Positions 11,041 to 22,985 of a stretch of 64,000 nucleotides of DNA are shown piece by piece. The notes below the pieces were generated by a model. It had not been told where the DNA came from. It saw only the letters and a list, made by a program, of their open reading frames with translations, and did not search any database. The stretch's first letter is position 1, and the number at the start of each line of letters is the position of its first letter. The translations under genes were made by a program, and so were the position numbers. Source of the DNA: Posidonia oceanica (taxonomy: Eukaryota; Streptophyta; Magnoliopsida; Alismatales; Posidoniaceae); NCBI GenBank assembly GCA_037176725.1, contig JAZBRS010000020.1, forward strand, positions 57,192,001 through 57,256,000, written 5' to 3'.

Positions 11041-12332
11041 CACACTGTATGAGCATTGAAGAGGTGGACTCAACAACAGAGGAGCAGCCCTGGTACAAAG
11101 TCATAAAAGCTTTCTTGGAATCTGGCAGCTTTCCACCCGGTACCTCAGCAGTGGACAAGAGAACTCTGACGCGTCTGGTGTCAAAGTATGTATTGGGGGC
11201 GGGACAGTTGTACAAAAGATCATACAATCAAATGCTCCTGCGCTGCCTGAACAAATCAGAGGCTGATGCGCTAATGCTTCAAGTGCATGCGGGGAACTGC
11301 GGCCCGCACATGAATGGCATCCTCCTAGCCAAGAAAATAATGCTGCAAGGATACTACTGGCTGACCATGGAAGCTGACTGCTGCTGATTCGTGCGCAGAT
11401 GCCATAACTGCCAAGTGCACGGCAACTTTATTCGGGCGCCCCCTCAAGAACTGCACAGCATGTCGTCGCCATGGCCCTTCTTCACCTAGGGGATTGATGT
11501 CGTTGGCGCCATCCACCCTCCAGCTTCTAATGGTCATCGTTACATTCTGGTAGCGATTGATTACTTCACTAAATGGGTGGAAGCGACCTCCTACAAGACG
11601 GTGACTGCCGTGGCTACGGAAAAGTTCATCAGAAACAATATCATAGCCCGGTACAGGGTCCCGCATGCAATTATATCTGACAATGGCACAAATTTCATTA
11701 CTAAGAGGATCGAAGACTATCTGCAGAACTTCAATATCAAATATCACAGATCCTTGCCTTACCGGCCACAGATGAATGGTGCAGTGAAGTCTGCCAACAA
11801 AAATCTGGTCAAAATCCTGAAGAAAATGGCGGAAACTCATAAGGACTAGCACGACAAGCTTCCTTACGCACTCTGGGCATATAGGACATCTGTCCGCACT
11901 TCAACAAGCGCCATCCCATACTCTCTGGTATATGGCATGGAGGCAGTGCTGTCCATCGAGGTAGAGATCCCCTCACTACGGATCCTACGTGAAGCTGAGT
12001 TGGATGAAGCAGAATGGGTCGAAGACCACTGCGTCCAACTGAACCTGATTGATGAGCACAGGCTGCAAGCTCTGCATAATGCTCACTGCTATCAAAAGAG
12101 AATGGCCAGGTCTTACTTGAAGAAAGTTCAGCCAAGAGGCTTCCAGACAGGGGACCTTGTTCTGCGCGCCATTCACTTGCCTGATGGTCGAGGGAAATTC
12201 TGACTTAACTGGCGTGGCCCCTTTGTAGTAAAGCTAGTCTTTTCGGGCGGCGTCGTAACCCTTGAGGATATGGATCAAGTCGAGCAGTCTGAGCCCATCA
12301 ACCTCTGCTACCTCAAGAAGTACTATCAGTAG
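11041..12332 (+). pseudogene. IN: Degenerate integrase, element A
   Basis: A zinc-binding HHCC region (VHAGNCGPHMNG near 11283, CHNCQVHG near 11402) is followed by the core with GIDVVG (11492), SDNGTNF (11678) and PQMNGAV (11770). The expected catalytic Glu of the DDE triad is Lys (AAG, 11787-11789). In-frame stops lie at about 11385, 11488, 11847 and 12202, two of them at positions expected to be Trp. The C-terminus has a GPF-type module (NWRGPFVV) and ends YLKKYYQ. No chromodomain follows, as expected for Tat. Confidence 0.88.
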
Positions 12333-13831
12333 CCGAAGGCGGCCCCATTGCAGATACTCTACTCCCACCTATACACTTACCTTCTCACTTCTTGCATTCC
12401 CATCCTACCTGCATCTGCTATCTTGTCTCTTACTTTTGTTCTTGAACATGCGCTCATGCTTCTTCTATCCTACTCATGCATCAACTCCTCTCAAATCATC
12501 ATCGTCATCCTCTCAAAACATGCATCAACTCTTTTCAAATCATCATCGTCATCCTCTTAAGTCACATATTGCATCTTCTGCCCGGTGATGAAAACCGGAA
12601 GTGCTTGCCTGCTCTGGAAAGAGTCCACCCTGCCTCACCCAGCACTACTTAGACACCTTAGCAAGTGAGGGAGCCACCACCAATCAGGACAGGCAAACTG
12701 CCTAAAACTCGAAAGGACATACACCTCTGAGGGAGAAAAAATGCTAGGATGTGAGTTGAAAAAAAAGTGAGAATAGACATCTAGGCTTGGGCACGTCCAA
12801 GGAACAGAAGATGAAGACAGAAGCCGGCCCTAGAGATAGGGGTGTGTAGTCTAACATTGCTCCTTCTACCCATCACACAGCAGACCCGAAGCCCACATTC
12901 AGCACAACTCAAACACCCTTCCTTTTACCTCCAAAATGGGGATAGAAAAAGCCTGACAAAAAAAAAAGAGAAAAAGAAATCAAACAAGCAAACAAAAACA
13001 AAAAAAGGGAGAAAAAGCAAGCAAAGAAAAGAAAAAAAAAAGAAAGGAAAGGAAAAGGGGTTGGGCAAGATTTAGCCCGAAAATACAGGCAACGTCATCC
13101 CCCCGTACCTTACAAGAAACCCAAGGATGTAAGCCTAAAAGGGTCTACCACTTCCCTCCAAAAACAAACACTTACCATCTCCTAGCTAGGGGCAGAGAAA
13201 GACTGCATACCCATGAGGGAGAAATCAAAAAAGAGAGCAGAAAGAGTAGGTGTAGGTCCTGAGAGCTCGGCAGGTAACCTGTCCTCACCCCACCACCACC
13301 TGTATACTGCCAACACCCATTCCGGAGTGCCACCAGCAAGCTAAGAGTCCAAGTAGGGCCCAGTGAGTCAGGGACCACTCCCTTCCTCTGCAGCAGGCAC
13401 CAAAGCACTCCGTATGCTGAGGGCACCAAAGCATACTAATCATCTCTTAAGCATATCGACCCGCATCCTGTATACATGCATCCCCAATCATCCCTTCCTT
13501 CTTATCAATCGTTCCGCTCTGCAACTTGCCTTGACTCTGAGACAGTACTTCTTGCCAAGCACATGTCGATGCCGCTCGGGCTGCACTGGTTCAGATCTCC
13601 TGCCAGTCCTTGCCCCCGTGTCTACAAGACTACTACAGATCCCCTTTGCTTATGACTGCTTAGCTGCTTTGTTCTAATATTAACTGCTGGATACATATTG
13701 AACTGCTTTATCAGCCTCAGATTCTGCTTTTTGTTAGCAATTATATGCCTGTGTGATCTGACTGTCTATAACATTGATAACAGGTACCTTCAAGCTCTAC
13801 AACATCTGCCTGTACCCCTACGGCCTGCGCC
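12333..13831 (+). other. Post-integrase spacer of element A
   Basis: There is no gene I can support. The part 12580-12760 (GATGAAAACCGGAAG... AGTGAGGGAGCCACCACC) aligns with the same place in B (27360-27480) and C (40050-40150), so it is an old component of this element family. A purine-rich, A/G-repetitive tract fills 12940-13080. Confidence 0.7.
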
Positions 13832-15034
13832 ATGGGATATCCAACTCTTGAAACCCCAGTGCACTGTTCTGAAGTCCTGCGGGGCTGGATTGGCAAGCTT
13901 ACTCAGGAAGACTGCAAGAAGCTGCGCCTCTGGGGCATACCCACAAAACTGCTGAAAGCGGCTGATGTCAAAGTAAGCCGTCATCTTCTGTACGCTGCCG
14001 CAAGATTCTGGAAGCTGGCGCACCATGTCTTCCGCTTCGGAAGTACTGACTGACACCTACTCTGGAAGAGGTGCGCCGCATCTGTGGCTTCTCCCGGCTG
14101 ATGGGACCGCCCATTTTCATGAGGCGTGACAAATACATAGCGGTCCTCTGCAAGCTATCTGGGCTATCTACTGACAGGTGCCAGCAAAGACTGATCTGCA
14201 CCAGCGGCCCCGCGTCCATGCTGCGCTTGCACTACTTTGATGAAATCATAAACAAGCGTGCTGAACTCGGAGATGATTTGTGGCTTTGGGGATTTGTCAC
14301 CCGATTTCTGGGAGAGCTGATCTTCACTCATGGCCGGATGACAGTCGCGATAGAAATTGCTGAAATCGCATTAGCTGTGGTGACTAGGCAGATCGACCTG
14401 GCACCAGTTGTCTTGGCTGAAACTTACTGCGGACTGGACCGCATCTCCCACCGCTGCTGCCACTTCCACGGCTGTGGGGTACTGGTGCAGATCTGGCTGG
14501 CCGCACATCTTGAACTGGACTTGCTGCGCCCCTGGGGCTACATCATTGAAACATACTGCAATAGCGGCCACACTAGGACAATCAGGAAGGTCCCTGAAGA
14601 ATACAAGAAGTTATCTGAGCTGACGGACGACACCGTCACCTAGCGCATCATCCCGTCTGTGGCCGAGCCCTTTACTATCTTCTTCAATACTCGCGATGCG
14701 TGACTCGTGGTGCTGCTTGGATTCACTGGAGGCGTAGAGTATCACCCCATCCGGGTCATGCAGCAGTTCGGACACCAGCAAGGCACCTTCATAGACAGCA
14801 CAGCCCCAAGACTCCTTCAAGCATATCCTTACGGGACAACATCTGCTACAACAAAACTGGCTGATCTCATTGCAGCATGGAATGCAGTCTACTGACCTGG
14901 CATCTGCACAAGGCTCGGGGTGCACTCCCGAATATCTGACGGAGGTACAAGCTTTCTGGCCTATCAATGAGATACCTCTTGGCGCTCCTCAATTCCCTGA
15001 CTCCAGAAAGGCAAAGAAAGCTAGGACCGACTAG
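13832..15034 (+). pseudogene. Sense-oriented accessory ORF, DUF7745-like (Ogre ORF1-like)
   Basis: About 400 codons downstream of integrase, on the element's own strand. Visible motifs are LRLWGIPTKLL, ARFWKLAHHVF, TLEEVRRICGFSRL, AETYCGLDR, HFHGCGVLVQIWLAAHLELD and GVEYHPIRVMQQFG. The order FW...FxFG...PTLEE...AETF...GC...W resembles the DUF7745/plant-mobile-domain-like proteins carried by Ogre elements; function unknown. There is a frameshift near 14045 and stops at 14641-14643, about 14701 and 14894. The end is basic (RKAKKARTD), possibly a nuclear signal. It has no intron where the antisense copies in B and C have one (between GCGVLVQ and IWLAAHL). Confidence 0.6.
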
Positions 15035-15570
15035 AGCGTCCATGTAACTGTCTGCCTATTTTCTGCTGTAAACTTTTGGCCTGTCACAGGCATGTAATCA
15101 AGTTCAATCAATACAAAGGCGTTCTGAGCCACCTGTTTGCATTCCAAATCTGCTTCAAGTGCATACATCATCATATCAATCATATCTGCAGGGCCCCTGG
15201 CCAGACTTGCTGCCAAACACTGCGGGAAAGTCCTCATCAGTCAATCCAACTGCTGACCCATGTCATCCGAGCAAACAAGCTACCGGGCACCGTCATTTGG
15301 ATCTTCATCAACGGGCTAGCACCCCCAACTGCTCGGCGATAGGTCCGTCAACCAATCATCATCTTTGGGCTGGTACCCTAAACTACTCGTCTGACAAACA
15401 CGACAGTTTTGTCTTCATCCTCTGCTTTCGATGCCAAGGACGCGTTGGCCAACCCCTGGTATCATCCTGATACCAGGGGCATCTTTTGATCGCCCCTTGG
15501 TATCATTCTCCCTCTCTTTCCCTCATGATATTCCTGGTATCATGAGATGATTCGCTCTCGGGAAACCCAG
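15035..15570 (+). other. Spacer after accessory ORF, element A
   Basis: Non-coding. It contains GGGCTGGTACCCTAAACTACTC (15368 on), a motif also found in B near 36811 and 37048, and a perfect inverted repeat at 15453-15479. Confidence 0.6.
15453..15479. repeat. Perfect 12 bp inverted repeat with 3-base loop
   Basis: CCCCTGGTATCA is followed by TCC and its exact reverse complement TGATACCAGGGG. The right arm then pairs again with a third arm, GCCCCTTGGTATCA, at 15493-15506, so two alternative hairpins are possible. Confidence 0.8.
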
Positions 15571-16050
15571 TCATTTGCCGGCCGATAAGTCCGATATCTT
15601 ATCATCTCTTTCCCTTTGCCGGCCGATAAGTTCGATATTTTGTCATTCCTTTATCCCCTCTTTGCCGGCCGATAAGTCCTATATCTTATCATTCTATTCT
15701 TTTATTCATTTGCCGGCCCATAAGTCCGATATCTTATCATCTCTTTCCCTTTGCCAGCCGATAAGTCCGATATCTTATCATTCCTTTATCCCCTCTTTGC
15801 CGACCGATAAGTCCGATATCTTATCATTCTATTCTTTTATTCATTTGCCGACCGATAAGTCCGATATCTTATCATCTCTTTCCCTTTCCGGCCGATAAGT
15901 CTGATATCTTATTATTCCTTTATCCCCTCTTTGTCGGCTGATAAGTCCGATATCTTATCATTCTATTCTTTTATTCATTTGCCGGCCGATAAGTCCGATA
16001 TCTTATCATCTCTTTCCCTTTGCCGGCCGATAAGTCCGATATCATATCAA
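15571..16050 (+). repeat. Tandem array of GATAAG...CTTATC hairpin units
   Basis: About 11 units of 40-48 bp with core GCCGGCCGATAAGTCCGATA followed by TCTTATCAT. Each has a GATAAG/CTTATC inverted repeat and alternates between two tail types (CTCTTTCCC and TCTATTCTTTTATTCA). Open frames here are repeat artefacts. A single diverged copy of this unit exists in B near 37165. Confidence 0.85.
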
Positions 16051-16190
16051 TCTTTTTCTTATCAATCAATCAATCCCTCTTTTTCTTATCAATCAATCGA
16101 TCAATCAATCATCAATCAATCAATCAATCCCTCTTTTTCTTATCAATCAATCAATCAATCGATCAATCATCAATCAATCAATCACTGCTC
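16050..16190 (+). repeat. ATCA-type microsatellite
   Basis: Runs of ATCAATCAATC are broken by CCCTCTTTTTCTT and ATCGATC. It joins the two hairpin-unit arrays. Confidence 0.85.
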
Positions 16191-17190
16191 TTTCCGGTTG
16201 ATAGGACCGTAAACTATCATCTTGGACTGGTGTCTTATCTAGCCCACAGTTGTGTTATACGGCTGCATCCAGTAACTGTCCCTCGTAATTGCACTTTCCG
16301 GTTGATAGGGCCGTTAACTATCATTCTCTTGCTGATGATCCAAAACTCATCCTTGACTGATATCTGAAACTATCACTTGCAATTACATTATACGGCTGAT
16401 ATCCAGTAACTATCCCTTGCAATTGCACTTCCCGGTTGATAGGACCGTAAACTATCACTCCCCGTTGATAAGCCCGTAAACTATCGCTCCCGGTTGATAG
16501 AACCGTAAACTGTCACTTGCAATTGCATTATACGGCTGATAACCAGTAACTATCCCACATGATTGCGCTTTCTGGTTGATAGGTCCGTAAACTATCACTC
16601 CCAGTTGATAGGTCCGTAAACTGTCGCATCTGGTTGATAGGTCCGTAAACTATCGCTTCCGGTTGATAGGACCGTAAACTATCGCTGCGCCAATCATGTT
16701 ATACGGCTAATATCCAGTAACTATCACTCGCAAATGCCCTTTCCGGTTGATAGGACCGTAAACTATCGCTCCCGGTTGATAGGCCCATAAACTATCGCTC
16801 CCGGTTGATAGGTCCGTAAACTATCGCTTCCGGTTGATAGGACCGTAAACTATCATTCTCTGGCATTTGCGTTATACGGCTGATAACCAGTAACTATCAC
16901 TCATGGATTGTGCTTCCGGTTGATAGGACTGTAAACTATCGCTCCTAGTTGATAGGCCCATAAACTATCGCTCCTGATTGATAGGCCCGTAAACTATCGC
17001 TTCCGGTTGATAGGACCGTAAAATATCCTGCACAATCATGTTTTATGGCTAATATCCAATAACTATCACTCACAACTGCTTCCGGTTGATAGGTCCGTAA
17101 ACTATCGCTTCGGGTTGATAGGTCCGTAAACTATCGCTTCGGGTTGATAAATCCGTAAACTATCGCTTCCGGTTGATAGGACCGTAAACT
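16190..17190 (+). repeat. Tandem array of GATAG...CTATC hairpin units
   Basis: Roughly 25 units of 28-30 bp with core CCGGTTGATAGGACCGTAAA followed by CTATCGCTT. They are interspersed with a second unit type, TTATACGGCTGATATCCAGTAACTATCAC-like. Each main unit has a GATAG/CTATC inverted repeat. One diverged copy is present in B at 37141-37162. Confidence 0.85.
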
Positions 17191-17739
17191 ATTTGGCCGA
17201 TAAGCCCGACACCTTATCACCCTCTTCACGCGACTTTGTCCTAGGAAGGCAAAGTCCCGCATCCCCTTTGCGATAGGAGAGTCAGCCTCTCTCCCCTCGC
17301 ACCCTTTTTGCTAGCTTGCTCCTCGGGCGGGGACAAGCTGCACTTTTATTCCTCGCCTTGTCGCGCAAGTTTGGCCTGCCTGCCAAGTCTTTGCGCCACA
17401 TCGCGTTTCTTTTTAGCATTCTTCTTTTGCATCACCTTTGCACTTTTATTTTCTAGCACTGCATACTAGTCTAGCAACATCAACATCCTGTGCTGCATCA
17501 GCATTCTTAGCTGCACTAACTTTTGCACTAACATTTGCATTGCATTTGCATTGGCATGCATTGCATACTTTGCATCTCATCCATCTGCACCTGCACCTTT
17601 GCATTGCGGCAACGGGCTACGACTTTTGATGCATCCGCCGAATAAGTAACTCACGCCCATAGCAAACCTCTGCTTCCGTCGGTCAGATAGGGTGCCTTGT
17701 CAACCCTGAGCAGTGGCCTCACTTCGCTTGACCTCGCTT
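17191..17739 (+). other. Element A 3' untranslated region
   Basis: Non-coding. A single hairpin unit CGCGACTTTGTCCTAGGAAG plus GCAAAGTCCCGC at 17229-17260 is homologous to the unit amplified in B at 35985-36790. The remainder (17600-17740) aligns with B 37505-37650, just before B's 3' LTR. Confidence 0.65.
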
Positions 17740-17752
17740 AGGGAGTGGCATC
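17740..17752 (+). promoter_or_regulatory. Polypurine-tract region, element A
   Basis: AGGGAGTGGCATC lies directly before the LTR start TGTTGACACCCC. B has AGGGAGGGTCATC and F has AGGAGGGGCATC at the same place, so this is the plus-strand primer site, here weakened by substitutions. Confidence 0.65.
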
Positions 17753-20239
17753 TGTTGACACCCCATTTTGACAGGCTTGAATCAATTGGAATCTCCTGGT
17801 GACTTCTAGATCCAAACCTAGGTCAAAACTACACATTCATTTTCATCCTACCCTTCAAAACAAGCCTAAACTTGACCAAAGATTACATCCCTTTCCCTAA
17901 CCCAAAACTTACCCAAAAACCATAAGAAAACTCACCATTCCCAACTTAGCAAACCTACCCAAACACTTAGAAATTTTCAACCCAAAACCACTCCCAAAAA
18001 TCCTAGAAAATCTAGGAAAAACTACCCTTTTTCTACACCTCAAAACCAATCCAAAACTTTTTTAAAACTAAACCAAAGCCCTAGGCCCAACACTAGAGAC
18101 CCTAGGCTACACACTCCCCAAATTTCACCCCTTTTCAAAACTTCTAAACCCTCCATTTACCCAAATTATCCTTTTCTCTCTCTTGGATTATTCTTTTCTC
18201 TCTCCTCTCTCTCTCTCTCCTGATTATCCTCCTTCTTTTCACCCCCTTCTCTCCCATCTTCTTGCTTGGCTGTGGGCCCCCCTTGTGCTTCTATCTCTTC
18301 TCAATCTTATTCCTATTTTTATCTCATTTTTAGCATTTTCTATAACCTTCACAAAAAATTATTTTCTTTCAACTCCTCTCTTTCCTCTTTATTCCTCCAT
18401 TTCTCCCTTTTCCTCTTCCTTTTAATTTTCTTTTCCTTTCTCTTACTAAATAAGTAAAACATCCTTAAAAATCCCTAAAACCCTAAAACAAAAGGAAAGC
18501 AAATCAAAACCCTAAAAAAAGTAATTAAAAACTTAAACAAACAATTAAAAAAACCAAAGCCTAACTAAATCTAACTAAAGCCAAAAACCAAGAATACAAG
18601 CTAAAAAATGCAAAACAAACAAAAAGAAAATGCTGTAAAATCAAGGAAAAAATCAAAATGTAATCAAAGCAGGTAAAAGTAAAATCCTATTAAAAACAAC
18701 CAAGAAAACAAATCCTAAAAGAAAGAAAACACTTAAGAAATGCAAGGGCTAATAATTAAGAAGGAAAGAAAACCTAACTTACCAATCCTCAAAAGAAAAA
18801 TTGAAGACTTAATTAAAAAATAAAAACAAAACAATCAAAATTTAAGAACACCCAATTAAAAACTTAACAAGAAACCTAACCCAAAAAAATATTAAAAGAA
18901 CTTAACAAACAAGAATCAAAAACACAAAAACGACTTAAGGAAAAAGGACTAAAATAAAAAATCTAAAACTCACCCTAATTAATCTAAAAACAAACTTTAA
19001 AAAATCCTAATTAACACCCCAAGTACTTAACAAGAAAAACATAATTAAAAAAAAACAACTTAAAAGACTTAACAAACATTTAATCAAAATAAAAAACAAA
19101 TAAAAAACAAAGAAAACCCTAAAAACCCTAATCAAAACTAAATCTCTCTAAACCTAATTAACTAATCAAAGACAATCATTAAAAAACTTAATCAAAGTCC
19201 TAACTTAAAACACAACTATTTTGAAAACCTTTTCTATTTTTATTTTATTTTTATCTAATTTATTTTCCTTCTTCTTTCCCCTTTCTTTCCTTCTTCCTTC
19301 CTTTCTATTATTTTTTTCTTTCTTCTTTTTTTTTGATTTCAGTCTGGCCCAGCTGCAGCCCTCTCGTTCCTTCCTTCTTTCTTTCTTTTTTTTCCTTTTT
19401 CTTTTTCTTTCGCGCACAGGCCCGGCCCGCTCGTTCGCCTCCTCTTCCTCCTTCCTTCTCTTTCTTCTTCTTCTCCTGCAGTTCTTCTTCTTCTCCCGCC
19501 AGTCATCTCCCTCTCTTCTTTGAATTCAATTCTCCCTCTCAATCCCATCGACCAACAGCTCATCCTCCTCCTCTCTTCTCTCAGCAGGATCTCTGGGGGG
19601 GCATTAAATGCCCGTCTTCTCGCCGATCGTCCTCCCTCTGTCAACAGCAGCTCCCGCCGGTGGAAATTCAAATCCAGCACACCTCGCAGCATCCCAGCTC
19701 CTATTAAAACCTCAGCAATCCTTCTCCTTCACTGCCTTTTGTCATCTGAGAGAGAGAGAGAGCATCCAAAGCCCAGAAGCCACCCCGATTCTCCCTCTCT
19801 TCCTCTGAAATTCTACAACTCTTCTTCCTCTTTCTTCCCGACCACACCAGAGCCCTAAACAGCCCTCAAACTTCTCCCAATTCCTCCCCCAAATCCACCT
19901 AAACAACAACCATTTCAGGCCTTCATCCCATGACCAATCCACCATTGAATTCACCCTTCATCACCCTGAAAATCCAGCAGAACCCAACACCCCCTTCTCT
20001 CAAAATTCCCAGCACTGCAACCCACCGAATCCCTCCAAACTTCCGCCTGCAACTCACCAGAATCCTACCTTCTAAACCCACCTGAGCTTCAGCTCCAAGC
20101 CTCACCACAGACCGAATCCATCACCACAAACACCTCTGCCCAATTCTGCCAGAAAAGCCTTCCAATCCCAATCTCCTTCCCCAATCCTTTCCCAACTCTT
20201 CCAAACACCCAAACACACTCACTGAGACTCCAGAAGCTC

Positions 20240-20940
20240 ACCGGTGCCTTCCAATCAATCCAGAGAGCGGCGGACACCTCCCCCCACCTCCGGCGACCTG
20301 CAGAGCACCCACTGAAGCCAGTTTTCGCGTCGGCCGTCGAAGCTTTGCTCCGAGCATCTGGGAAGCACCGGGGCACATCATTGAGGAGATCCGGACGCTC
20401 CCGAGCCGTCGACAGCACCTGCAACCACTGGACGACCTCCGCCGGCAAGCACTGAAGCCACCTGCGTTGGGGGGACGACCCAGCCTGCGAAAAAGGTACC
20501 GCTTCTTCCCCTTAACCTAGTTCTCGTTCCGGCATGCTTTTCCACCCCTCAGATTGGGGTTATCTTCCCTCTTTCACCGGGACAGCACCGCCGTTGACCC
20601 GTCTTCTCCGGCAAGCTCCGAGCTCGCCTTGCCGCATCTGTGAGCAGAACGCCGCTCCGTTGATCGCCCGCGAACCGCACGGACTCCAGCGACTCTTCGG
20701 TAACTTCAGAATGCCACGACGATGCTCCGGTCATCTCCCCTGCTTTCGAGCAGGTCTGCAGCGCTCCGACGTCTTCTCTGGCCCGCTCCAGGCACTATCA
20801 CAGCTCCCCGATGCCGCTCCGAGGTCCGTCGAGCTCCGGAGAACATCACCGACCTTTCCGCGCGCCCCCAGCACCCCTCCTCCGCTTGCGACAGCCACTG
20901 GTAGCACTGTGCTACAGTGGTCGCCGCTGCTGCTTAACAC
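20240..20940 (+). other. GC-rich, CpG-rich island within the LTR
   Basis: This part contrasts sharply with the A/T-rich sequence before and after it and is rich in CCGCC, CTCCGGCG and GCGCC. D has a similar island at 51830-52400, and B's shorter LTR has a CG-richer part at 38800-39060. Several frames are open because of composition. It might be promoter-proximal or captured sequence; I see no recognisable protein. Confidence 0.5.
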
Positions 20941-20949
20941 TTTAGCTTT

Positions 20950-21800
20950 ATTAATTACATGTTAGTCCCTCTACAGTGTTTCCCTTCAGTGTTTATTTTA
21001 ATTCAGGTCCTCTAGCTTTCCATTATTGCATGTTAGTCCTTCCATCATTAATCTGATTTAATGCTTGTATTTTACCTTAATAAATTGCATTTTTAAACCC
21101 TGCTGTTTTCCCTATTTGCACTCTAGTCCTCTGTTCTGTTAACTTATGCATTTATTTTTCAATTTTTCTTACTGCATTGCATCATTTCCCCATATTTTCT
21201 GATTTTTGCATATAGGTCCTTCATTAATGCATAGCATACATTTAAATGCATATTTTGCTTATAAAATTGCATTTTAGATCCTGCATGTTTTAAAAATTGC
21301 ACATAGGTCCTCTGCATGCTTATAAAAGCCATTTAAATGCATATTTTGCTTATAAAATTGCATTTTAGACCCTGCATGTTTTAAAAATTGCACATAAGTC
21401 ATCTGCATGCTTATAAAAGCCATTTAAATGCATATTTTGCTTATAAAATTGCATTTTAGACCCTGCATGTTTTAAAAATTGCATATAGGACCTCTGTTTG
21501 CATTCCCAGACCATTCAGACCACTGTTTTGCTTACAAAATTGCATTTTGGACCCTGCTTATTTCAAAATTGCATGTTAATCTCCCATATGATTTCAAAAC
21601 TTGTCCTAATGCATGTTTACCTTGTAAAATTGCATTTTGAACACTGCACTTTGCGAAATTGCACTCAGACCCTCCAATTTTCAAAAACCTTGCATAAAAG
21701 CCCCTAACTTTCCAAAATCTTTGCATTTAGACCCCCACTTTTTCAAAAATTGCATATAAGTTCCCAAGTTTTCTGAAAAATCATCCCTAGGTCTTTTCTT
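20950..21800 (+). repeat. Degenerate TTGCA...ACCC short-period repeats
   Basis: Loose units of roughly 45-100 bp around AAAATTGCATTTTAGACCCTGC. The best pair of near-identical units lies at 21310-21480. Similar sequence fills 1-200, 52440-53400 (D) and, more diverged, 34640-35560 upstream of B's antisense gene. Confidence 0.65.
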
Positions 21801-22062
21801 GCATTCTTGCATTTGGCATTCCTTGCACACACATAAGCATTCTTAGCTCCCATTTACAAGAGAGGACCTGTTGTGCACACCCCTAAGACCTCCTGTACAC
21901 CTAGATCCATTCTTCTCCCTTGTTCTGGCCCCTCTGCCTTGAAGCTGGGATATCTTTAGATCCGGCCGTTGGATCTTCTCAACCAAGCTACCTGCACGAC
22001 CTCGGCAGAGCACTCTTCAGCATGGACCAAGCAGTTTTCAGATCAGGCTTCAGATTTCCAAG

Positions 22063-22388
22063 GTAAGTCCTCCTGAACCCTTGCACAGCATTCATTTGCG
22101 CACCATTCGCATTCCATGCATTGTTTTTGCTTTCTGATTTCTCGAGCATGTAGAATAAGACTTCCTCTTCTTATCTATCAACTCTGCTTCCTCTTTTCGC
22201 GTACTCCCAGTGCTTTGTGTTGTGTTTCTCCTAGATTCACCACTAATTGCGACTTTCTTCCCCCTTTCCCACGATTCGATCGCATCGCCAGCTCTTAGCA
22301 GCATGCGAGACACATTGTAGGACATTTTGGTAGGAAACAGTCACAAAACAGTGGTAATCCTTTCACTTGCTTCGCTTCCCCTTTGTAG
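22063..22388 (+). other. Candidate intron inside element A 3' LTR
   Basis: AAG|GTAAGTCC to CTTTGTAG|GTCTTCAC, 326 bp, matching the candidate introns at 497-822, 25279-25604 (reverse) and 53698-54023. Confidence 0.45.
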
Positions 22389-22519
22389 GTCTTCACACCT
22401 ACTTTGCGTGGTCTTTAAACGGCGCTCGTTCTCACACTTGTGTTGTTTACCTCCTCTTTGCTTCCCCTGCTCTTTTTCTTAGCATTTGCATCTGCATGGT
22501 TTTATCGATGCTTTATCTC

Positions 22520-22985
22520 GCTTATTTTGGCACCGTTTTGCGTGCCTGCTTCGCTCTTGGCACCGTTTTGCGTGCCCGCTTCGTCTTTGGCACCGTTTTG
22601 CGTGTCTGCTTTGCTTTTGGCACCGTTTCGCGTGCCCGCTCTGTTTTTGGCACCGTTTTGCGTGCCCGCTTCATCTTTGGCACCGTTTTGCGTGCCCGCT
22701 TTCCTTTTAGCACTGTTTCGCGTGTCCGCTCTGTTTTCGGCACATTTTACGTGCCCGCTTTACTTTTGGCACCGTTTCGCGTGCCCGCTCAGTCTTTGGC
22801 ACCGTTTTGCGTGCCCGCTTCGTCTTTGGCACCATTTCACGTGCCCGCTTTGCTTTTGGTACCGTTTTGGGGACCGCTTTGTTTTTTGGCATCGTTTTGC
22901 GTGTCGCTTTGTTTTCTTGCACCGTTTCACGTACCGCTCGTCTTTTGCACCGTTTTGCGTGCCGCTTTGTCTTTTGCGTCATTTT
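22520..22985 (+). repeat. 30 bp tandem array in LTR (element A right)
   Basis: Same TTGGCACCGTTTTGCGTGCC-type unit as in the left LTR, about 15 units. Copy numbers differ between the two LTRs of A, as expected for an array that slips. Confidence 0.85.

Noticed and set aside
12842..13075. Lys-rich 77-codon ORF
   Set aside because: Encoded by an A/G-rich low-complexity tract in a spacer, absent from B and C.
15571..17190. Regular short repeats that resemble a CRISPR array
   Set aside because: Units are contiguous degenerate hairpin repeats without unique spacers, no cas genes are near, and the DNA is from a plant.
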